DNA of 38,591 nucleotides from Ktedonobacteraceae bacterium (GTDB lineage Bacteria; Chloroflexota; Ktedonobacteria; Ktedonobacterales; Ktedonobacteraceae), in NCBI GenBank assembly GCA_014896635.1, contig JADBKA010000012.1:1-38591 (forward strand). The letters are read 5' to 3'. The notes under the pieces were generated by a model. It was not told the DNA's origin and searched no databases. It worked only from the letters and a program-made list of their open reading frames with translations. Shown piece by piece: positions 8,579 to 17,680 of the stretch. A program made the position numbers and the translations under genes. The first letter of the stretch is position 1; every line of letters starts with the position of its first letter.

Positions 8579-10288
8579 ATGCAAGGGAGCAAAAAACTAC
8601 GGGCATTCCTGCTGCCTGCACTTGTGCTGCTCGCTCTGCTTGTCGCCGCCTGCGGCGGGTCCGGTGGCGGCGCCCCGACGGGCAACACCGGCACATCCAC
8701 GAAGCCAGCGCCAGCACCTGCCGATAAGCAGGTCTTCCGCTACCCGGAGTTCGCTATCGACGACTTTGGGACACTCGATCCGGCGCTGGTGCAGAGTGCC
8801 TCGGACGCTTACGTCATCCAGACCATCTTCACCGGTCTGGTGCAGTTTAAAGATGACGGCACCGTCGTGGATCAGCTGGCCGCCTCGCACACTGTCTCAT
8901 CCGATGGGCTGACCTACACCTTTACGCTGCGACCAAATCTCAAGTTCAGCGATGGCAGTCCGCTGACGGCTCAGGATGTGGCCTGGAGCATTGATCGCGC
9001 GCTCAAGCCGGCCACCAAGTCCCAGGTCATCAACTACCTCAATCTGCTCAAAGACTGGGACAAGATGACCAGTGGCAAGATTCCCACCTTGATCGGCGAC
9101 AGCATTATCGTCAAGGACCCCTCTACCATTCAACTGATCATCAGCAAGCCGGCAGCCTACTTCTTGCAGGCCCTGACCTACCCGATTTCCTATCCGGTGC
9201 AGAAGAAGCTGATTGATCAATACGGGGAGAAGTGGACCGATCACCTGACCGAGGGCGGCGGCTGTGGCCCCTTCAAGGTCGCCAGCTACAGTCACACGAA
9301 AGGCATCGAGGTCGTCCCCAATCCCAACTACTACGGACCCCAGCCCAAACTCCAGAAAATTCAGTTCACCTTCTCCGGTGACAGCGATACCACCTTCAAA
9401 GCCTATCTGAGTGGCCAGTATGACTATACGGGGGTTCCGTCAGCACTTTATGAGCAGTACAAGGACCACAAGGACTTCCACCGTACTCCTGCACTGGTCA
9501 TCGGCTACCTCACCATGAACTACCTGGCGAAGCCCTTTGATGATATCAAAGTGCGCCAGGCGTTCGCGCTGGCCCTCAACAAGGATCTGCTCGTTAAAAG
9601 CGTACTGAAGAATGCCCATTCTCCTACCAACCACATTGTGCCGGAAGGCATGTTTGGCTACAACAAGAACCTGACCGGCCCGCTGGGCGTCACTGCGACC
9701 AAAGGGGATCAGGAGAAAGCCAAACAACTGCTCCAGGAGAGCAGCTACGCCGGCAAGTTGCCACCGATCACTTTGACATACTACACCGGCTCTACGACTA
9801 CCAAAAACGTTATCACGGCTGTTGCGCAGCAGTGGAAGACGGTGCTGGGCATCGATGTCAAGACGACTGCTGTTGACTTCAACAAGCTGATCGAGATTAC
9901 CAATGGGACGAAGGGCAATGCCAACCTGCAAATGTGGTATCTCAACTGGCAGGCGGACTACGTTGATCCACAGGACTGGCTGGGCGTCTTCTTTGAGAAG
10001 AATGCTGACAACAACCTCATCAACTACGGCCAGAACAACACGGCGGTAGCAGCCCAGCAGCAAGCAGTGCAGGAGCAGTTGCAGAAAGCCGATGTGACGC
10101 AGGATCAGAACGAGCGGTTGAAGTTGTACAACGATGCCGAGCAGAAGATTGTCAACGACGTAGGCTGGATTCCGCTCTTCCAGTTCAACACGAATACGCT
10201 GATCAATCCCAAGCTCTACGGCTACAAGGATACGCCGCTGGGCATCACCGCGCCTGACGACTGGGCCGATATCTACTTCACCCAGTAG
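8579..10288 (+). CDS. Peptide ABC transporter substrate-binding lipoprotein (SBP3)
   Basis: Family 5 solute-binding lipoprotein of 569 aa. I place the start at the ATG at 8579, because GAAGGAG lies 10 bases before it and the resulting signal peptide (QGSKKLRAF, hydrophobic core, lipobox LVAAC with Cys25) is complete. A longer start at 8552 would overlap the ribosome-binding site. Mature features are a Gly/Ser/Thr/Pro tether, DDFGTLDPALVQSASDAYV, FTFTLRPNLKFSDGSPL, DVAWSIDRALKPATKS and VRQAFALALNKDLL. It is a tandem paralogue of SBP4, with an 890-bp stretch in common at 100% identity. No permease lies between the two copies, and a terminator follows this gene, so it may be transcribed alone. 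Confidence 0.94.
   Translation: MQGSKKLRAFLLPALVLLALLVAACGGSGGGAPTGNTGTSTKPAPAPADKQVFRYPEFAIDDFGTLDPALVQSASDAYVIQTIFTGLVQFKDDGTVVDQLAASHTVSSDGLTYTFTLRPNLKFSDGSPLTAQDVAWSIDRALKPATKSQVINYLNLLKDWDKMTSGKIPTLIGDSIIVKDPSTIQLIISKPAAYFLQALTYPISYPVQKKLIDQYGEKWTDHLTEGGGCGPFKVASYSHTKGIEVVPNPNYYGPQPKLQKIQFTFSGDSDTTFKAYLSGQYDYTGVPSALYEQYKDHKDFHRTPALVIGYLTMNYLAKPFDDIKVRQAFALALNKDLLVKSVLKNAHSPTNHIVPEGMFGYNKNLTGPLGVTATKGDQEKAKQLLQESSYAGKLPPITLTYYTGSTTTKNVITAVAQQWKTVLGIDVKTTAVDFNKLIEITNGTKGNANLQMWYLNWQADYVDPQDWLGVFFEKNADNNLINYGQNNTAVAAQQQAVQEQLQKADVTQDQNERLKLYNDAEQKIVNDVGWIPLFQFNTNTLINPKLYGYKDTPLGITAPDDWADIYFTQ
8798..9687 (+). repeat. 890-bp perfect direct repeat, copy 1 (inside SBP3)
   Basis: Identical base for base to 10916-11805, read line by line. 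The first mismatches on either side are T/C at 8797 and C/T at 9688. The 219 bases before it, from the start codon, differ at about 38 positions between the two genes. The repeat spacing is 2118 bp. Confidence 0.93.
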
Positions 10289-10335
10289 GCAGCGCGTCTG
10301 GGAGAATCTGAGCATCGACCGGAAGCATAACCAGC

Positions 10336-10396
10336 AAGGGCAGCGAGCGCGATGAGTTCCGGCTCAGCGGGTACTCGCTGCCCTTCCTCTTCTTTT
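10336..10396 (+). terminator. Rho-independent terminator after SBP3
   Basis: Perfect 12-bp inverted repeat AAGGGCAGCGAG (10336-10347) / CTCGCTGCCCTT (10374-10385) followed by the pyrimidine/T-rich tail CCTCTTCTTTT. It sits 48 bases after the SBP3 stop and should end or reduce transcription before SBP4. Confidence 0.75.
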
Positions 10397-10491
10397 ATCG
10401 CCTGAGTAATATTATTTTTCCTCAACAATTTCGTGCCAAAAGTGTGAGAGATTCTGTGAGTTTTCGGCGTACACTCTAGTAGAGATCCAGT

Positions 10492-10540
10492 ATTGCCAGG
10501 CGGTGCCAGGATGCAACAATTCTTCGATGGCCTGGGTAGT
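10492..10540 (+). promoter_or_regulatory. Putative structured 5' leader element of SBP4
   Basis: Second copy of the leader stem seen before SBP3: ATTGCCAGGC (10492-10501) against GCCTGGGTAGT (10530-10540). The substitutions relative to the SBP3 copy replace A-U or G-C pairs by G-U, so the stem is retained while the loop sequence has diverged. Confidence 0.4.
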
Positions 10541-10696
10541 GCAGCAAATTATTTGTACGGTGCTCTCCAGTCGCAACAATCGCTGATTTTGCGGCAAGCT
10601 ATTCTGTTGCCAGAAATACTGGTTCCCCTGCAATGCCACTGCGATCTATCCTATCTTTTGTTTCTCTAGTTGTTTTCCTTGAAGGAGTATTTAGCT

Positions 10697-12406
10697 ATGC
10701 GAGGGAGCAAACAACTACGGGCGCTTCTGCTGCCCATCCTGGTCCTGCTCACCATGCTTGTGGCCGCCTGCGGTAGTACAGGTGGCGGCGCCCCGGCGGG
10801 CAATACCGGCACCTCTACAAAGCCGGCGCCAGCCCCCGCTGATAAACAGGTTTTCCGTTATCCCGAGGCTGCTATCGACGACTTTGGGACACTCGATCCG
10901 GCGCTGGTGCAGAGCGCCTCGGACGCTTACGTCATCCAGACCATCTTCACCGGTCTGGTGCAGTTTAAAGATGACGGCACCGTCGTGGATCAGCTGGCCG
11001 CCTCGCACACTGTCTCATCCGATGGGCTGACCTACACCTTTACGCTGCGACCAAATCTCAAGTTCAGCGATGGCAGTCCGCTGACGGCTCAGGATGTGGC
11101 CTGGAGCATTGATCGCGCGCTCAAGCCGGCCACCAAGTCCCAGGTCATCAACTACCTCAATCTGCTCAAAGACTGGGACAAGATGACCAGTGGCAAGATT
11201 CCCACCTTGATCGGCGACAGCATTATCGTCAAGGACCCCTCTACCATTCAACTGATCATCAGCAAGCCGGCAGCCTACTTCTTGCAGGCCCTGACCTACC
11301 CGATTTCCTATCCGGTGCAGAAGAAGCTGATTGATCAATACGGGGAGAAGTGGACCGATCACCTGACCGAGGGCGGCGGCTGTGGCCCCTTCAAGGTCGC
11401 CAGCTACAGTCACACGAAAGGCATCGAGGTCGTCCCCAATCCCAACTACTACGGACCCCAGCCCAAACTCCAGAAAATTCAGTTCACCTTCTCCGGTGAC
11501 AGCGATACCACCTTCAAAGCCTATCTGAGTGGCCAGTATGACTATACGGGGGTTCCGTCAGCACTTTATGAGCAGTACAAGGACCACAAGGACTTCCACC
11601 GTACTCCTGCACTGGTCATCGGCTACCTCACCATGAACTACCTGGCGAAGCCCTTTGATGATATCAAAGTGCGCCAGGCGTTCGCGCTGGCCCTCAACAA
11701 GGATCTGCTCGTTAAAAGCGTACTGAAGAATGCCCATTCTCCTACCAACCACATTGTGCCGGAAGGCATGTTTGGCTACAACAAGAACCTGACCGGCCCG
11801 CTGGGTGTCACCGCGACCAAAGGAGACCAGGAGAAAGCCAAGCAACTGCTCCAGGAGAGCAGCTACGCCGGCAAGTTGCCGCCGATCACCCTGACGTACT
11901 ACACCGGCAACAACACGATTAAAAATGTCGTGACAGCCGTTGTGCAGCAGTGGAAGACGGTGCTGGGCGTTGACGTGAAGACAACTGCCGTTGACTTCAA
12001 CAAGCTGATCGAGATTACCAATGGGACGAAGGGCAATGCCAACGTGCAGATGTGGATTCTAGGCTGGCAGGCGGACTATGTCGATCCGCAGGACTGGCTG
12101 GGCGTCTTCTTTGAGCCGAATGCCGACGATAACCTCAACAACTACGGCCAGAACAACAGCCCTATGGCAGCCCAGCAGCAAGCAGTACAGGCTCAGTTGC
12201 AGAAGGCTGATGTGACACAGGATCAGAATGAGCGGTTGAAGTTGTACAACGATGCCGAGCAGAAGATTGTCAACGATGTGGGCTGGATTCCGCTTTACCA
12301 GAGCGCATTCCTCACAATGACCAATCCGAAGCTCTACAACTACAAGGATACACCGCTGGGCATCACTGCTCCTGACGACTGGGCCGATATCTACTTCACC
12401 CAGTAG
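10697..12406 (+). CDS. Peptide ABC transporter substrate-binding lipoprotein (SBP4)
   Basis: Tandem paralogue of SBP3, 569 aa from the ATG at 10697 (GAAGGAG 10 bases upstream, same arrangement as SBP3). The lipoprotein signal ends LVAAC with Cys25. The two mature proteins are identical over roughly the central 300 residues and differ in the leader, the tether and scattered C-terminal positions. One such difference is a segment near residue 535, where SBP3 has FQFNTNTLINPKLYG and SBP4 has YQSAFLTMTNPKLYN. If the two bind different ligands, these C-terminal-lobe differences are where to look; this is inference. The second permease cassette starts 526 bases downstream behind its own promoter, so cotranscription with it is uncertain. 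Confidence 0.94.
   Translation: MRGSKQLRALLLPILVLLTMLVAACGSTGGGAPAGNTGTSTKPAPAPADKQVFRYPEAAIDDFGTLDPALVQSASDAYVIQTIFTGLVQFKDDGTVVDQLAASHTVSSDGLTYTFTLRPNLKFSDGSPLTAQDVAWSIDRALKPATKSQVINYLNLLKDWDKMTSGKIPTLIGDSIIVKDPSTIQLIISKPAAYFLQALTYPISYPVQKKLIDQYGEKWTDHLTEGGGCGPFKVASYSHTKGIEVVPNPNYYGPQPKLQKIQFTFSGDSDTTFKAYLSGQYDYTGVPSALYEQYKDHKDFHRTPALVIGYLTMNYLAKPFDDIKVRQAFALALNKDLLVKSVLKNAHSPTNHIVPEGMFGYNKNLTGPLGVTATKGDQEKAKQLLQESSYAGKLPPITLTYYTGNNTIKNVVTAVVQQWKTVLGVDVKTTAVDFNKLIEITNGTKGNANVQMWILGWQADYVDPQDWLGVFFEPNADDNLNNYGQNNSPMAAQQQAVQAQLQKADVTQDQNERLKLYNDAEQKIVNDVGWIPLYQSAFLTMTNPKLYNYKDTPLGITAPDDWADIYFTQ
10916..11805 (+). repeat. 890-bp perfect direct repeat, copy 2 (inside SBP4)
   Basis: Partner of 8798-9687 with no mismatch. 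Beyond position 11805 the paralogues diverge again, with frequent third-position and some replacement changes. Confidence 0.93.
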
Positions 12407-12450
12407 ACGGCAAGTGATGACGCTGGTAAGCGCCTTCTGAATGGGCAGGC

Positions 12451-12508
12451 GGGAAGGGCAGCGAGCAGGCAAAGGGTTGCAGCCCGCTGCATGCACGCTG
12501 TTCTTCCC
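12451..12508 (+). other. Imperfect hairpin after SBP4 (decayed terminator?)
   Basis: GGGAAGGGCAGCG (12451-12463) can pair with CGCTGTTCTTCCC (12496-12508), with two G-U pairs. The sequence resembles the SBP3 terminator arms (GGGCAGCGAG) and holds the same position after the gene, but no T-run follows. It may be a degenerate copy of that terminator. Confidence 0.45.
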
Positions 12509-12596
12509 ACAGATATAAACATGTCTCCATGTGCACGCGCTTCATCTATTATATGTCTGGTAGCAGCAGTGGACGGAGAAAAGCACAGGTGTATGC

Positions 12597-12625
12597 TTGA
12601 CAGGACATAGCTTATCACATAATAT
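12597..12625 (+). promoter_or_regulatory. Sigma-70-type promoter for the second permease/ATPase operon
   Basis: TTGACA (12597-12602), a 17-base spacer, then TAATAT (12620-12625). Transcription from here would start near 12632 and leave a leader of about 300 bases before permease B2. In that leader I see no convincing gene and no riboswitch that I recognise. Confidence 0.6.
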
Positions 12626-12932
12626 ATTAAGAAATTCAGTCTACGCCTTCCTCAGGCAGATGGCTGAACAGCGAATATCCTCCGAGAGGGTGCCATTAAT
12701 TCATTAAAAATGTGAGGAGCATATTCGTAAGTAAAATGGTCTGTGACAGGATATGCGTAACATACCAGCCATCCTGGAGAGAGCAAGCGTTACAGAGAGT
12801 GCATCATGGTTTATCTATCTATCGTGGCATCCCACTCGTCGGTATTATTGGCTCCTCAGTATTCAGTGCAAACACTGCGAGAGCAGTGCTGCTGGATGAA
12901 CAGGGAGGAGGCAGCAGAGTGAGGGACAACAT

Positions 12933-13892
12933 ATGATTCAGTTTCTTGTTAAGCGTTTTATTGGCCTGATATTTGTCGTGATTGGTGTCACCTTCATCAC
13001 TTTTATCCTGGGATATTTCTCTCCCAGCGATCCTATCCGTGCCTCGATGGGCATGCGCTTCGACTACGATCTCTGGCTCCGATTACGGCATGCGTACGGC
13101 CTGGACCTGCCCTGGTACCAGCAGTATTACAATTTTCTGGTACACATGGTGCGTTTCGACTTCGGTACCTCTTTCGCCTTTCAGAATCGTTCCGTCTGGG
13201 ATATTCTCAAAGATGGCGTGCCTACCTCGGTAGAGCTGGCGTTCTGGGGCCTGCTGATCACGCTCCTGCTGGGTATCCCAACAGGCATTCTTTCTGCCAT
13301 CAAGGCCAACACCTGGATTGATACCGTCAATATGAGTGTGGCACTGATTCTCTATGCCTTGCCACCTTTCATCATCGCCGTCTTTGCTCAGGTGCTCATC
13401 CTCTTCCTCAACAAGCAGACAGGAGGGTCCTGGCCGGTCTCCAACTGGGGTGATCCCTGGCAGTATGGGTTGACGGATCTACAGCACAAGATCGTGCCGA
13501 TCATCGTCTATGGCGCAGCGGGTTACGCTTACTTTGCACGTCTTGCCCGCACAACCATGCTTGAGGTGTTGCGCCAGGATTACGTGCGCACAGCACGGGC
13601 GAAAGGGCTGAAAGAACAGGTGGTTATTTACCGCCACGCGCTACGCAATGCCATGATCCCGCTGATCACGGTGATTGGCCTGCTGCTTGGCCTGCTGGTA
13701 GCCGGCTCTTTCTTCATCGAGCGCATTTTTAACATTCATGGCATCGCCAGTATCGCTGTGAATTCGATCTATCACCTGGACTATCCGGTGATCCAGGCCA
13801 CGACGGTTATCGTCGCCATTGGCGTTGTACTCGGCAACCTCGTTTCGGATATTCTGTATAGTATAGTTGATCCGCGCATCAGAACGGAATAA
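12933..13892 (+). CDS. Peptide ABC transporter permease, DppB/OppB type (B2)
   Basis: Membrane subunit of a peptide-type importer, 319 aa, the same length as B1 and closely similar throughout. The N-terminal helix is QFLVKRFIGLIFVVIGVTFI, followed by SDPIRASMG. The EAA loop is RTARAKGLKEQVVIYRHALR. About six membrane helices are visible. The ATG follows GAGGG at a workable distance. It is first in the operon B2-C2-D-F, which has its own promoter and ends at 17113. The B1/B2 pairing with separate C subunits implies a duplicated permease cassette that has since diverged. Confidence 0.95.
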   Translation: MIQFLVKRFIGLIFVVIGVTFITFILGYFSPSDPIRASMGMRFDYDLWLRLRHAYGLDLPWYQQYYNFLVHMVRFDFGTSFAFQNRSVWDILKDGVPTSVELAFWGLLITLLLGIPTGILSAIKANTWIDTVNMSVALILYALPPFIIAVFAQVLILFLNKQTGGSWPVSNWGDPWQYGLTDLQHKIVPIIVYGAAGYAYFARLARTTMLEVLRQDYVRTARAKGLKEQVVIYRHALRNAMIPLITVIGLLLGLLVAGSFFIERIFNIHGIASIAVNSIYHLDYPVIQATTVIVAIGVVLGNLVSDILYSIVDPRIRTE

Positions 13893-13909
13893 AAGGAGAA
13901 AGTGGAAAG

Positions 13910-15058
13910 ATGAGTATACAAGATCCGGGTCGTAATTCAGGAGAAAGAACGCTTCCGAGCGTGAATTCACTTCCGCCTTCTCCAGAAGTGCTGGCGCCTG
14001 ACACCGGCACCATTCCCCCGCCGCCGGATCTGCTGGATTTGCCAGCGACGGCGGCAGTCACGACAGCAGCCATTGAGCAGGCAGAGCAGATGCGCAAGCG
14101 GCCACCGGCCTCACCGCTACAGGAGTCGCTCAGGCGCCTGCGCCGCGATGCTCGCGCGATGATCAGCCTGGGCGTTCTGGTCTTCCTCATTGTGCTCGCC
14201 CTGGCCGGCCCGCCCATCTACCAGTCTATTGGCTCCCCTTATAAAGGTGATCTCGGCGATACCGTTACGCCCAAACAGTATCATGGCTTCTCCTACCAGG
14301 ATCTCTCTCATACCGATGAAGGACCGTCGGCGATGCACTGGGCCGGTACCGACAACCTGGGACGGGATATGCTTGCGCGCCTGATGCAGGGCCTGCTCAT
14401 CTCGCTGGCTGTCGCGCTGGCCGTTGAGATCATCGATGTGGGACTCGGTGTGACCATCGGAGTTCTGGCTGGCTACTATGGCGGCTGGATTGATCAGTTC
14501 CTGGCTCGTTTCACTGATCTCATGTTCGCCTTCCCCGGTCTGCTGTTTGTGATCCTGTTAACCGGCATCTTCGGCAGTTACGCGGACACGGCATTCAGTC
14601 ACATCCCGATTGTTGGACAGAACGGCAATGCGCGCCTGTTGCTTGTTGCTATCGCGCTCTCCATCACAATCTGGCCGCTGATGGCGCGCTATGTGCGCGG
14701 GCAGACACTGCAACTCAAACAGCAGCAGTTTATCGAAGCAGCACGCACTGTTGGCACATCCGACTTCCAGATCATTGTACGCCACATCATCCCCAACCTG
14801 TTCAGCATCGTGTTTATTGCCTCGACGCTCAATGTTGCCAATACCATTATCGGTGAGGCTGGTATCAGCCTGCTGGGCCTGGGAGTGCAACCGCCGGGAT
14901 CGAGCATCGGCATCATGATTTCCGATGCGCTGGAATTTACGGATGCCCACCCCTGGGAAGTGCTCTTCCCCACTATCGTGCTGACAATTATCGTGCTCGC
15001 CATTTCCTTCTTCGGCGACGGGCTGCGCGATGCATTTGATCCCCGTTCTAAGGACTAG
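13910..15058 (+). CDS. Peptide ABC transporter permease, DppC/OppC type (C2)
   Basis: Partner of B2 (382 aa), starting 17 bases after it behind AAAAGGAG. It has an N-terminal cytoplasmic extension of about 65 residues, Pro/Ala/Thr-rich and unlike the Glu-rich one in C1. The OppC N-terminal motif [18 protein letters not shown] comes next. The conserved core includes [20 protein letters not shown], the EAA loop [20 protein letters not shown], and the C-terminus [17 protein letters not shown]1 and C2 are closely alike in the core while the extensions share little, so the extensions evolve freely. ATPase D starts 16 bases downstream. Confidence 0.95.
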   Translation: MSIQDPGRNSGERTLPSVNSLPPSPEVLAPDTGTIPPPPDLLDLPATAAVTTAAIEQAEQMRKRPPASPLQESLRRLRRDARAMISLGVLVFLIVLALAGPPIYQSIGSPYKGDLGDTVTPKQYHGFSYQDLSHTDEGPSAMHWAGTDNLGRDMLARLMQGLLISLAVALAVEIIDVGLGVTIGVLAGYYGGWIDQFLARFTDLMFAFPGLLFVILLTGIFGSYADTAFSHIPIVGQNGNARLLLVAIALSITIWPLMARYVRGQTLQLKQQQFIEAARTVGTSDFQIIVRHIIPNLFSIVFIASTLNVANTIIGEAGISLLGLGVQPPGSSIGIMISDALEFTDAHPWEVLFPTIVLTIIVLAISFFGDGLRDAFDPRSKD

Positions 15059-15074
15059 TAAGCGGAGTATACCG

Positions 15075-16055
15075 ATGGCAGAACATTTGCTGGAAGTGAA
15101 CAATCTGAAAACCTACTTCTACACGCGCAGCGGCATCGTCAAGGCAGTTGATGGCGTCTCCCTGACCATCAAGCCCGGCCAGACACTGGGGGTTGTGGGA
15201 GAGAGCGGCTGCGGCAAAAGCGTGACCGCGCTCTCGATTATGCGCCTGCTTGCCTCGCCGCCGGGCAAAATTGAAGAGGGCAGTGAGATTCTCTTTAACG
15301 GTGAGAATATCCTGGAAAAGAGCCTGGACGAGTTGACCGATCTGCGTGGTAGCAAGATCTCTATGATTTTCCAGGACCCGATGACCTCGCTCAATCCCGT
15401 CTTTACGGTCGGCTACCAGATTGCCGAGACGGTGAAACGGCACCGCAGTGATGTGACGAACGACCAGGCCTGGAAGCGCGCCGTTGAGATGCTGGACCTG
15501 GTGCGTATCCCCGATGCGCCGCGTCGTGCAAAAAGCTATCCACACGAGTTCAGCGGCGGTATGCGCCAGCGCGTGATGATTGCGATTGCCCTGGCCTGCA
15601 ATCCCCAGTTGCTCATTGCCGATGAGCCGACGACCGCGCTGGATGTGACCATTCAGGCCCAGGTGCTTGACCTGGTAAAGGGCCTCTCTCGTGAATTCGG
15701 TACTGCCGTGATGCTGATTACGCACGACCTGGGCGTTGTGGCAGGTACATGCCAGCATGTCAATGTGATGTATGCCGGCCATATTGTCGAATCGGCGCCG
15801 GTGAGGCAGATTTTCGAGACCCCGGCTCATCCGTATACTATCGGGCTACTGCGCTCTATCCCCCGTCTTGACGAGCGGCGCGGCGCACGACTGACGCCTA
15901 TTCCCGGTCAGCCCCCTGACCTTGCTACTCTGCCAGCAGGCTGCCCTTATGCAGCGCGCTGTCCTCGCGCGCAGAGCCGTTGTCTCCAGGAGCGACCAGA
16001 ACTGATGCCCGTCGGGCGCGGAGAGCAGATAGCTGCATGCTTCTATCCAGACTAA
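15075..16055 (+). CDS. dppD: Peptide ABC transporter ATP-binding protein, DppD/OppD type
   Basis: Cytoplasmic ATPase that powers import, 326 aa. The ATG at 15075 is chosen because AGCGGAG precedes it and because an earlier in-frame start would lie inside the C2 gene. Walker A is GESGCGKS, the Q-loop is [12 protein letters not shown], the signature is FSGGMRQRV, Walker B is [12 protein letters not shown] and the switch His is in LITHDLGVV. The C-terminal oligopeptide/dipeptide domain contains the Cys-rich [14 protein letters not shown], a motif found in this subfamily and known in some members to bind a [4Fe-4S] cluster. With DppF it forms the only ATPase pair in the window and may serve both permease pairs. 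Confidence 0.95.
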   Translation: MAEHLLEVNNLKTYFYTRSGIVKAVDGVSLTIKPGQTLGVVGESGCGKSVTALSIMRLLASPPGKIEEGSEILFNGENILEKSLDELTDLRGSKISMIFQDPMTSLNPVFTVGYQIAETVKRHRSDVTNDQAWKRAVEMLDLVRIPDAPRRAKSYPHEFSGGMRQRVMIAIALACNPQLLIADEPTTALDVTIQAQVLDLVKGLSREFGTAVMLITHDLGVVAGTCQHVNVMYAGHIVESAPVRQIFETPAHPYTIGLLRSIPRLDERRGARLTPIPGQPPDLATLPAGCPYAARCPRAQSRCLQERPELMPVGRGEQIAACFYPD

Positions 16056-16111
16056 AAAAGCCGCAGGATGATAGCAAACTTTCTTGATGATTGAGAACGA
16101 AGGAAATTGAG

Positions 16112-17113
16112 ATGCAGAATGTTGAAGCACCAGTAACAGCCGGGACGACTTTAATTGAAGTGAAAGGGTTGAAGGTTCACTTCCCAATCAAAGGTGGCCT
16201 GTTTGGTCGCCAGGTCGGGGCGGTGAAGGCGGTAGACGGCGTGGACCTGTTTATCCGCCGGGGTGAGACGCTGGGCCTGGTGGGAGAGAGTGGTTGCGGG
16301 AAATCCACCACCGGGCGGGCTATTCTCCAGCTTGTCAAGCCGACCGAGGGCAGTGTGAAGTTCAACGGAGCCGAACTGACAAAGATGCCGCCGGGCGAAA
16401 TACGCAAGAAGCGAGCGGATATGCAGATGATCTTCCAGGACCCCTATAGCTCGCTTGATCCCCGCTATACTGTAGGACAGATCATTGCTGAGCCGCTGGA
16501 GAACTTCAAGTGGGGCAACGCCAGGCAGATACGTGAAGAGGTGGCGCGCCTGCTGGAAGTTGTAGGAATCAACCCTTACTATATGAATCGTTTCGCGCAC
16601 GAGTTCAGCGGCGGCCAGCGCCAGCGTATTGGCATTGCGCGCGCCCTGGCGCTGCGGCCATCTTTTATCGTAGCGGATGAACCGGTTTCCGCGCTGGATG
16701 TCTCGATTCAGGCTCAGGTGCTGAATCTTTTACAAGAACTCCAGGAGAAATTCGGCCTGACCTATCTGTTTGTCGCGCACAATCTGTCGGTGGTGAAGCA
16801 CATCAGTGATCGAGTGGCAGTGATGTATCTGGGGCGTGTTGTCGAACTGGCAAAAAGTGAGACGTTGTACGAGAAGCCATTGCATCCCTATACCCAGGCA
16901 CTCCTGTCGGCAGTTCCGGTTCCCAACCCTGAGATTGAGTCTCGCCGCAAGCGCATCATTCTTGAAGGAGATGTTCCCAGCCCTGTCAATCCGCCGAGCG
17001 GCTGCAACTTCCATCCGCGTTGCTGGAAGGCACAGGAAATCTGCCGGAGAGTTGTGCCGCCACTGGAAGAGAAGCAGCCCGGTCACTTCGCAGCCTGCCA
17101 CTTCCCTGGCTAG
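16112..17113 (+). CDS. dppF: Peptide ABC transporter ATP-binding protein, DppF/OppF type
   Basis: Second ATPase subunit, 333 aa from the ATG at 16112, which has AAGGAA 7 bases upstream (a TTG at 16091 is an unlikely alternative). The N-terminal segment [20 protein letters not shown] is typical of OppF/DppF. Walker A is GESGCGKST, the Q-loop is [12 protein letters not shown], the signature is FSGGQRQRI, Walker B is [12 protein letters not shown] and the switch His is in VAHNLSVV. The C-terminal domain carries [14 protein letters not shown], the equivalent Cys motif. It lies 56 bases after dppD and is the last gene of the operon. A convergent response-regulator gene follows after about 108 bases with no obvious strong terminator. 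Confidence 0.95.
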   Translation: MQNVEAPVTAGTTLIEVKGLKVHFPIKGGLFGRQVGAVKAVDGVDLFIRRGETLGLVGESGCGKSTTGRAILQLVKPTEGSVKFNGAELTKMPPGEIRKKRADMQMIFQDPYSSLDPRYTVGQIIAEPLENFKWGNARQIREEVARLLEVVGINPYYMNRFAHEFSGGQRQRIGIARALALRPSFIVADEPVSALDVSIQAQVLNLLQELQEKFGLTYLFVAHNLSVVKHISDRVAVMYLGRVVELAKSETLYEKPLHPYTQALLSAVPVPNPEIESRRKRIILEGDVPSPVNPPSGCNFHPRCWKAQEICRRVVPPLEEKQPGHFAACHFPG

Positions 17114-17221
17114 GAGTGCGCTGGAGCAGTGCAAGCCTGTGCGCACTGGCACGTGCTTATCTAGAAACCTGTCTGAAGTGGTCCCGGCTCCAGAGTCAGA
17201 ACCCGGTTTCCTGGATAAGCT

Positions 17222-17680
17222 CTAAAGGTGCTGCTCCAGCCGTTTAATGCGTGCCAGTAGACGAATGCGCGCCCGCAGGTGGTGTACATCAAACGGCTTG
17301 ACGACATAATCGTCTGCACCTGCACTGAAGCCTGCCACTTTATCCGCGAGCGTGGAGCGAGAGGTCAGCAACAAAATCGGGAGATGGGCTAAAGAGGGTG
17401 TAGAGCGGATGTAACGACAGAGATCCAGCCCATCCTCCTGGCCGACCGCAACTTCGGAAATCAAGATGTCTGGTAGGCACTGCCGAAGGTGCTCTACTGC
17501 TCCAGCGACTGAAGGAAGATGCTGAAGAGTAAAATCCTCTCCCAGTGCCAGTTGCATCTTTTCATAGGTATTTACATCGCTATCTACGAAAAGAATCTGT
17601 AGCTTGCGCAATGCCAGTTGTTCTCGCAGCTTACGCGCTGTCTCTACTCCCCTACTCACAATCTGCCTGTGCCAGATCAT
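17222..17680 (-). CDS. Receiver-domain response regulator with Glu at the phospho-acceptor site
   Basis: Single receiver domain without an output domain (152 aa from ATG 17680, or 145 aa from GTG 17659; neither has a clear Shine-Dalgarno sequence). The fold signature is present: ILFVDSD supplies the acidic pocket, LLLTSR the conserved Thr/Ser, and DDYVVKPFD the conserved Lys. At the position of the phosphorylated Asp the sequence reads DILISEVAVG, so the acceptor is Glu (codon GAA, complement of 17453-17455). Glu there cannot be phosphorylated in the usual way and often mimics the phosphorylated state, so this may be a constitutive or phosphorylation-independent receiver. The start overlaps the end of the upstream receiver gene by up to 29 bases, implying coupled translation. 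Confidence 0.85.
   Translation of the reverse strand: MIWHRQIVSRGVETARKLREQLALRKLQILFVDSDVNTYEKMQLALGEDFTLQHLPSVAGAVEHLRQCLPDILISEVAVGQEDGLDLCRYIRSTPSLAHLPILLLTSRSTLADKVAGFSAGADDYVVKPFDVHHLRARIRLLARIKRLEQHL

Noticed and set aside
12712..12936. 74-codon plus-strand frame before permease B2
   Set aside because: It overlaps the B2 start, has no ribosome-binding site of note, shows no recognisable domain and has erratic composition; treated as chance within a leader.
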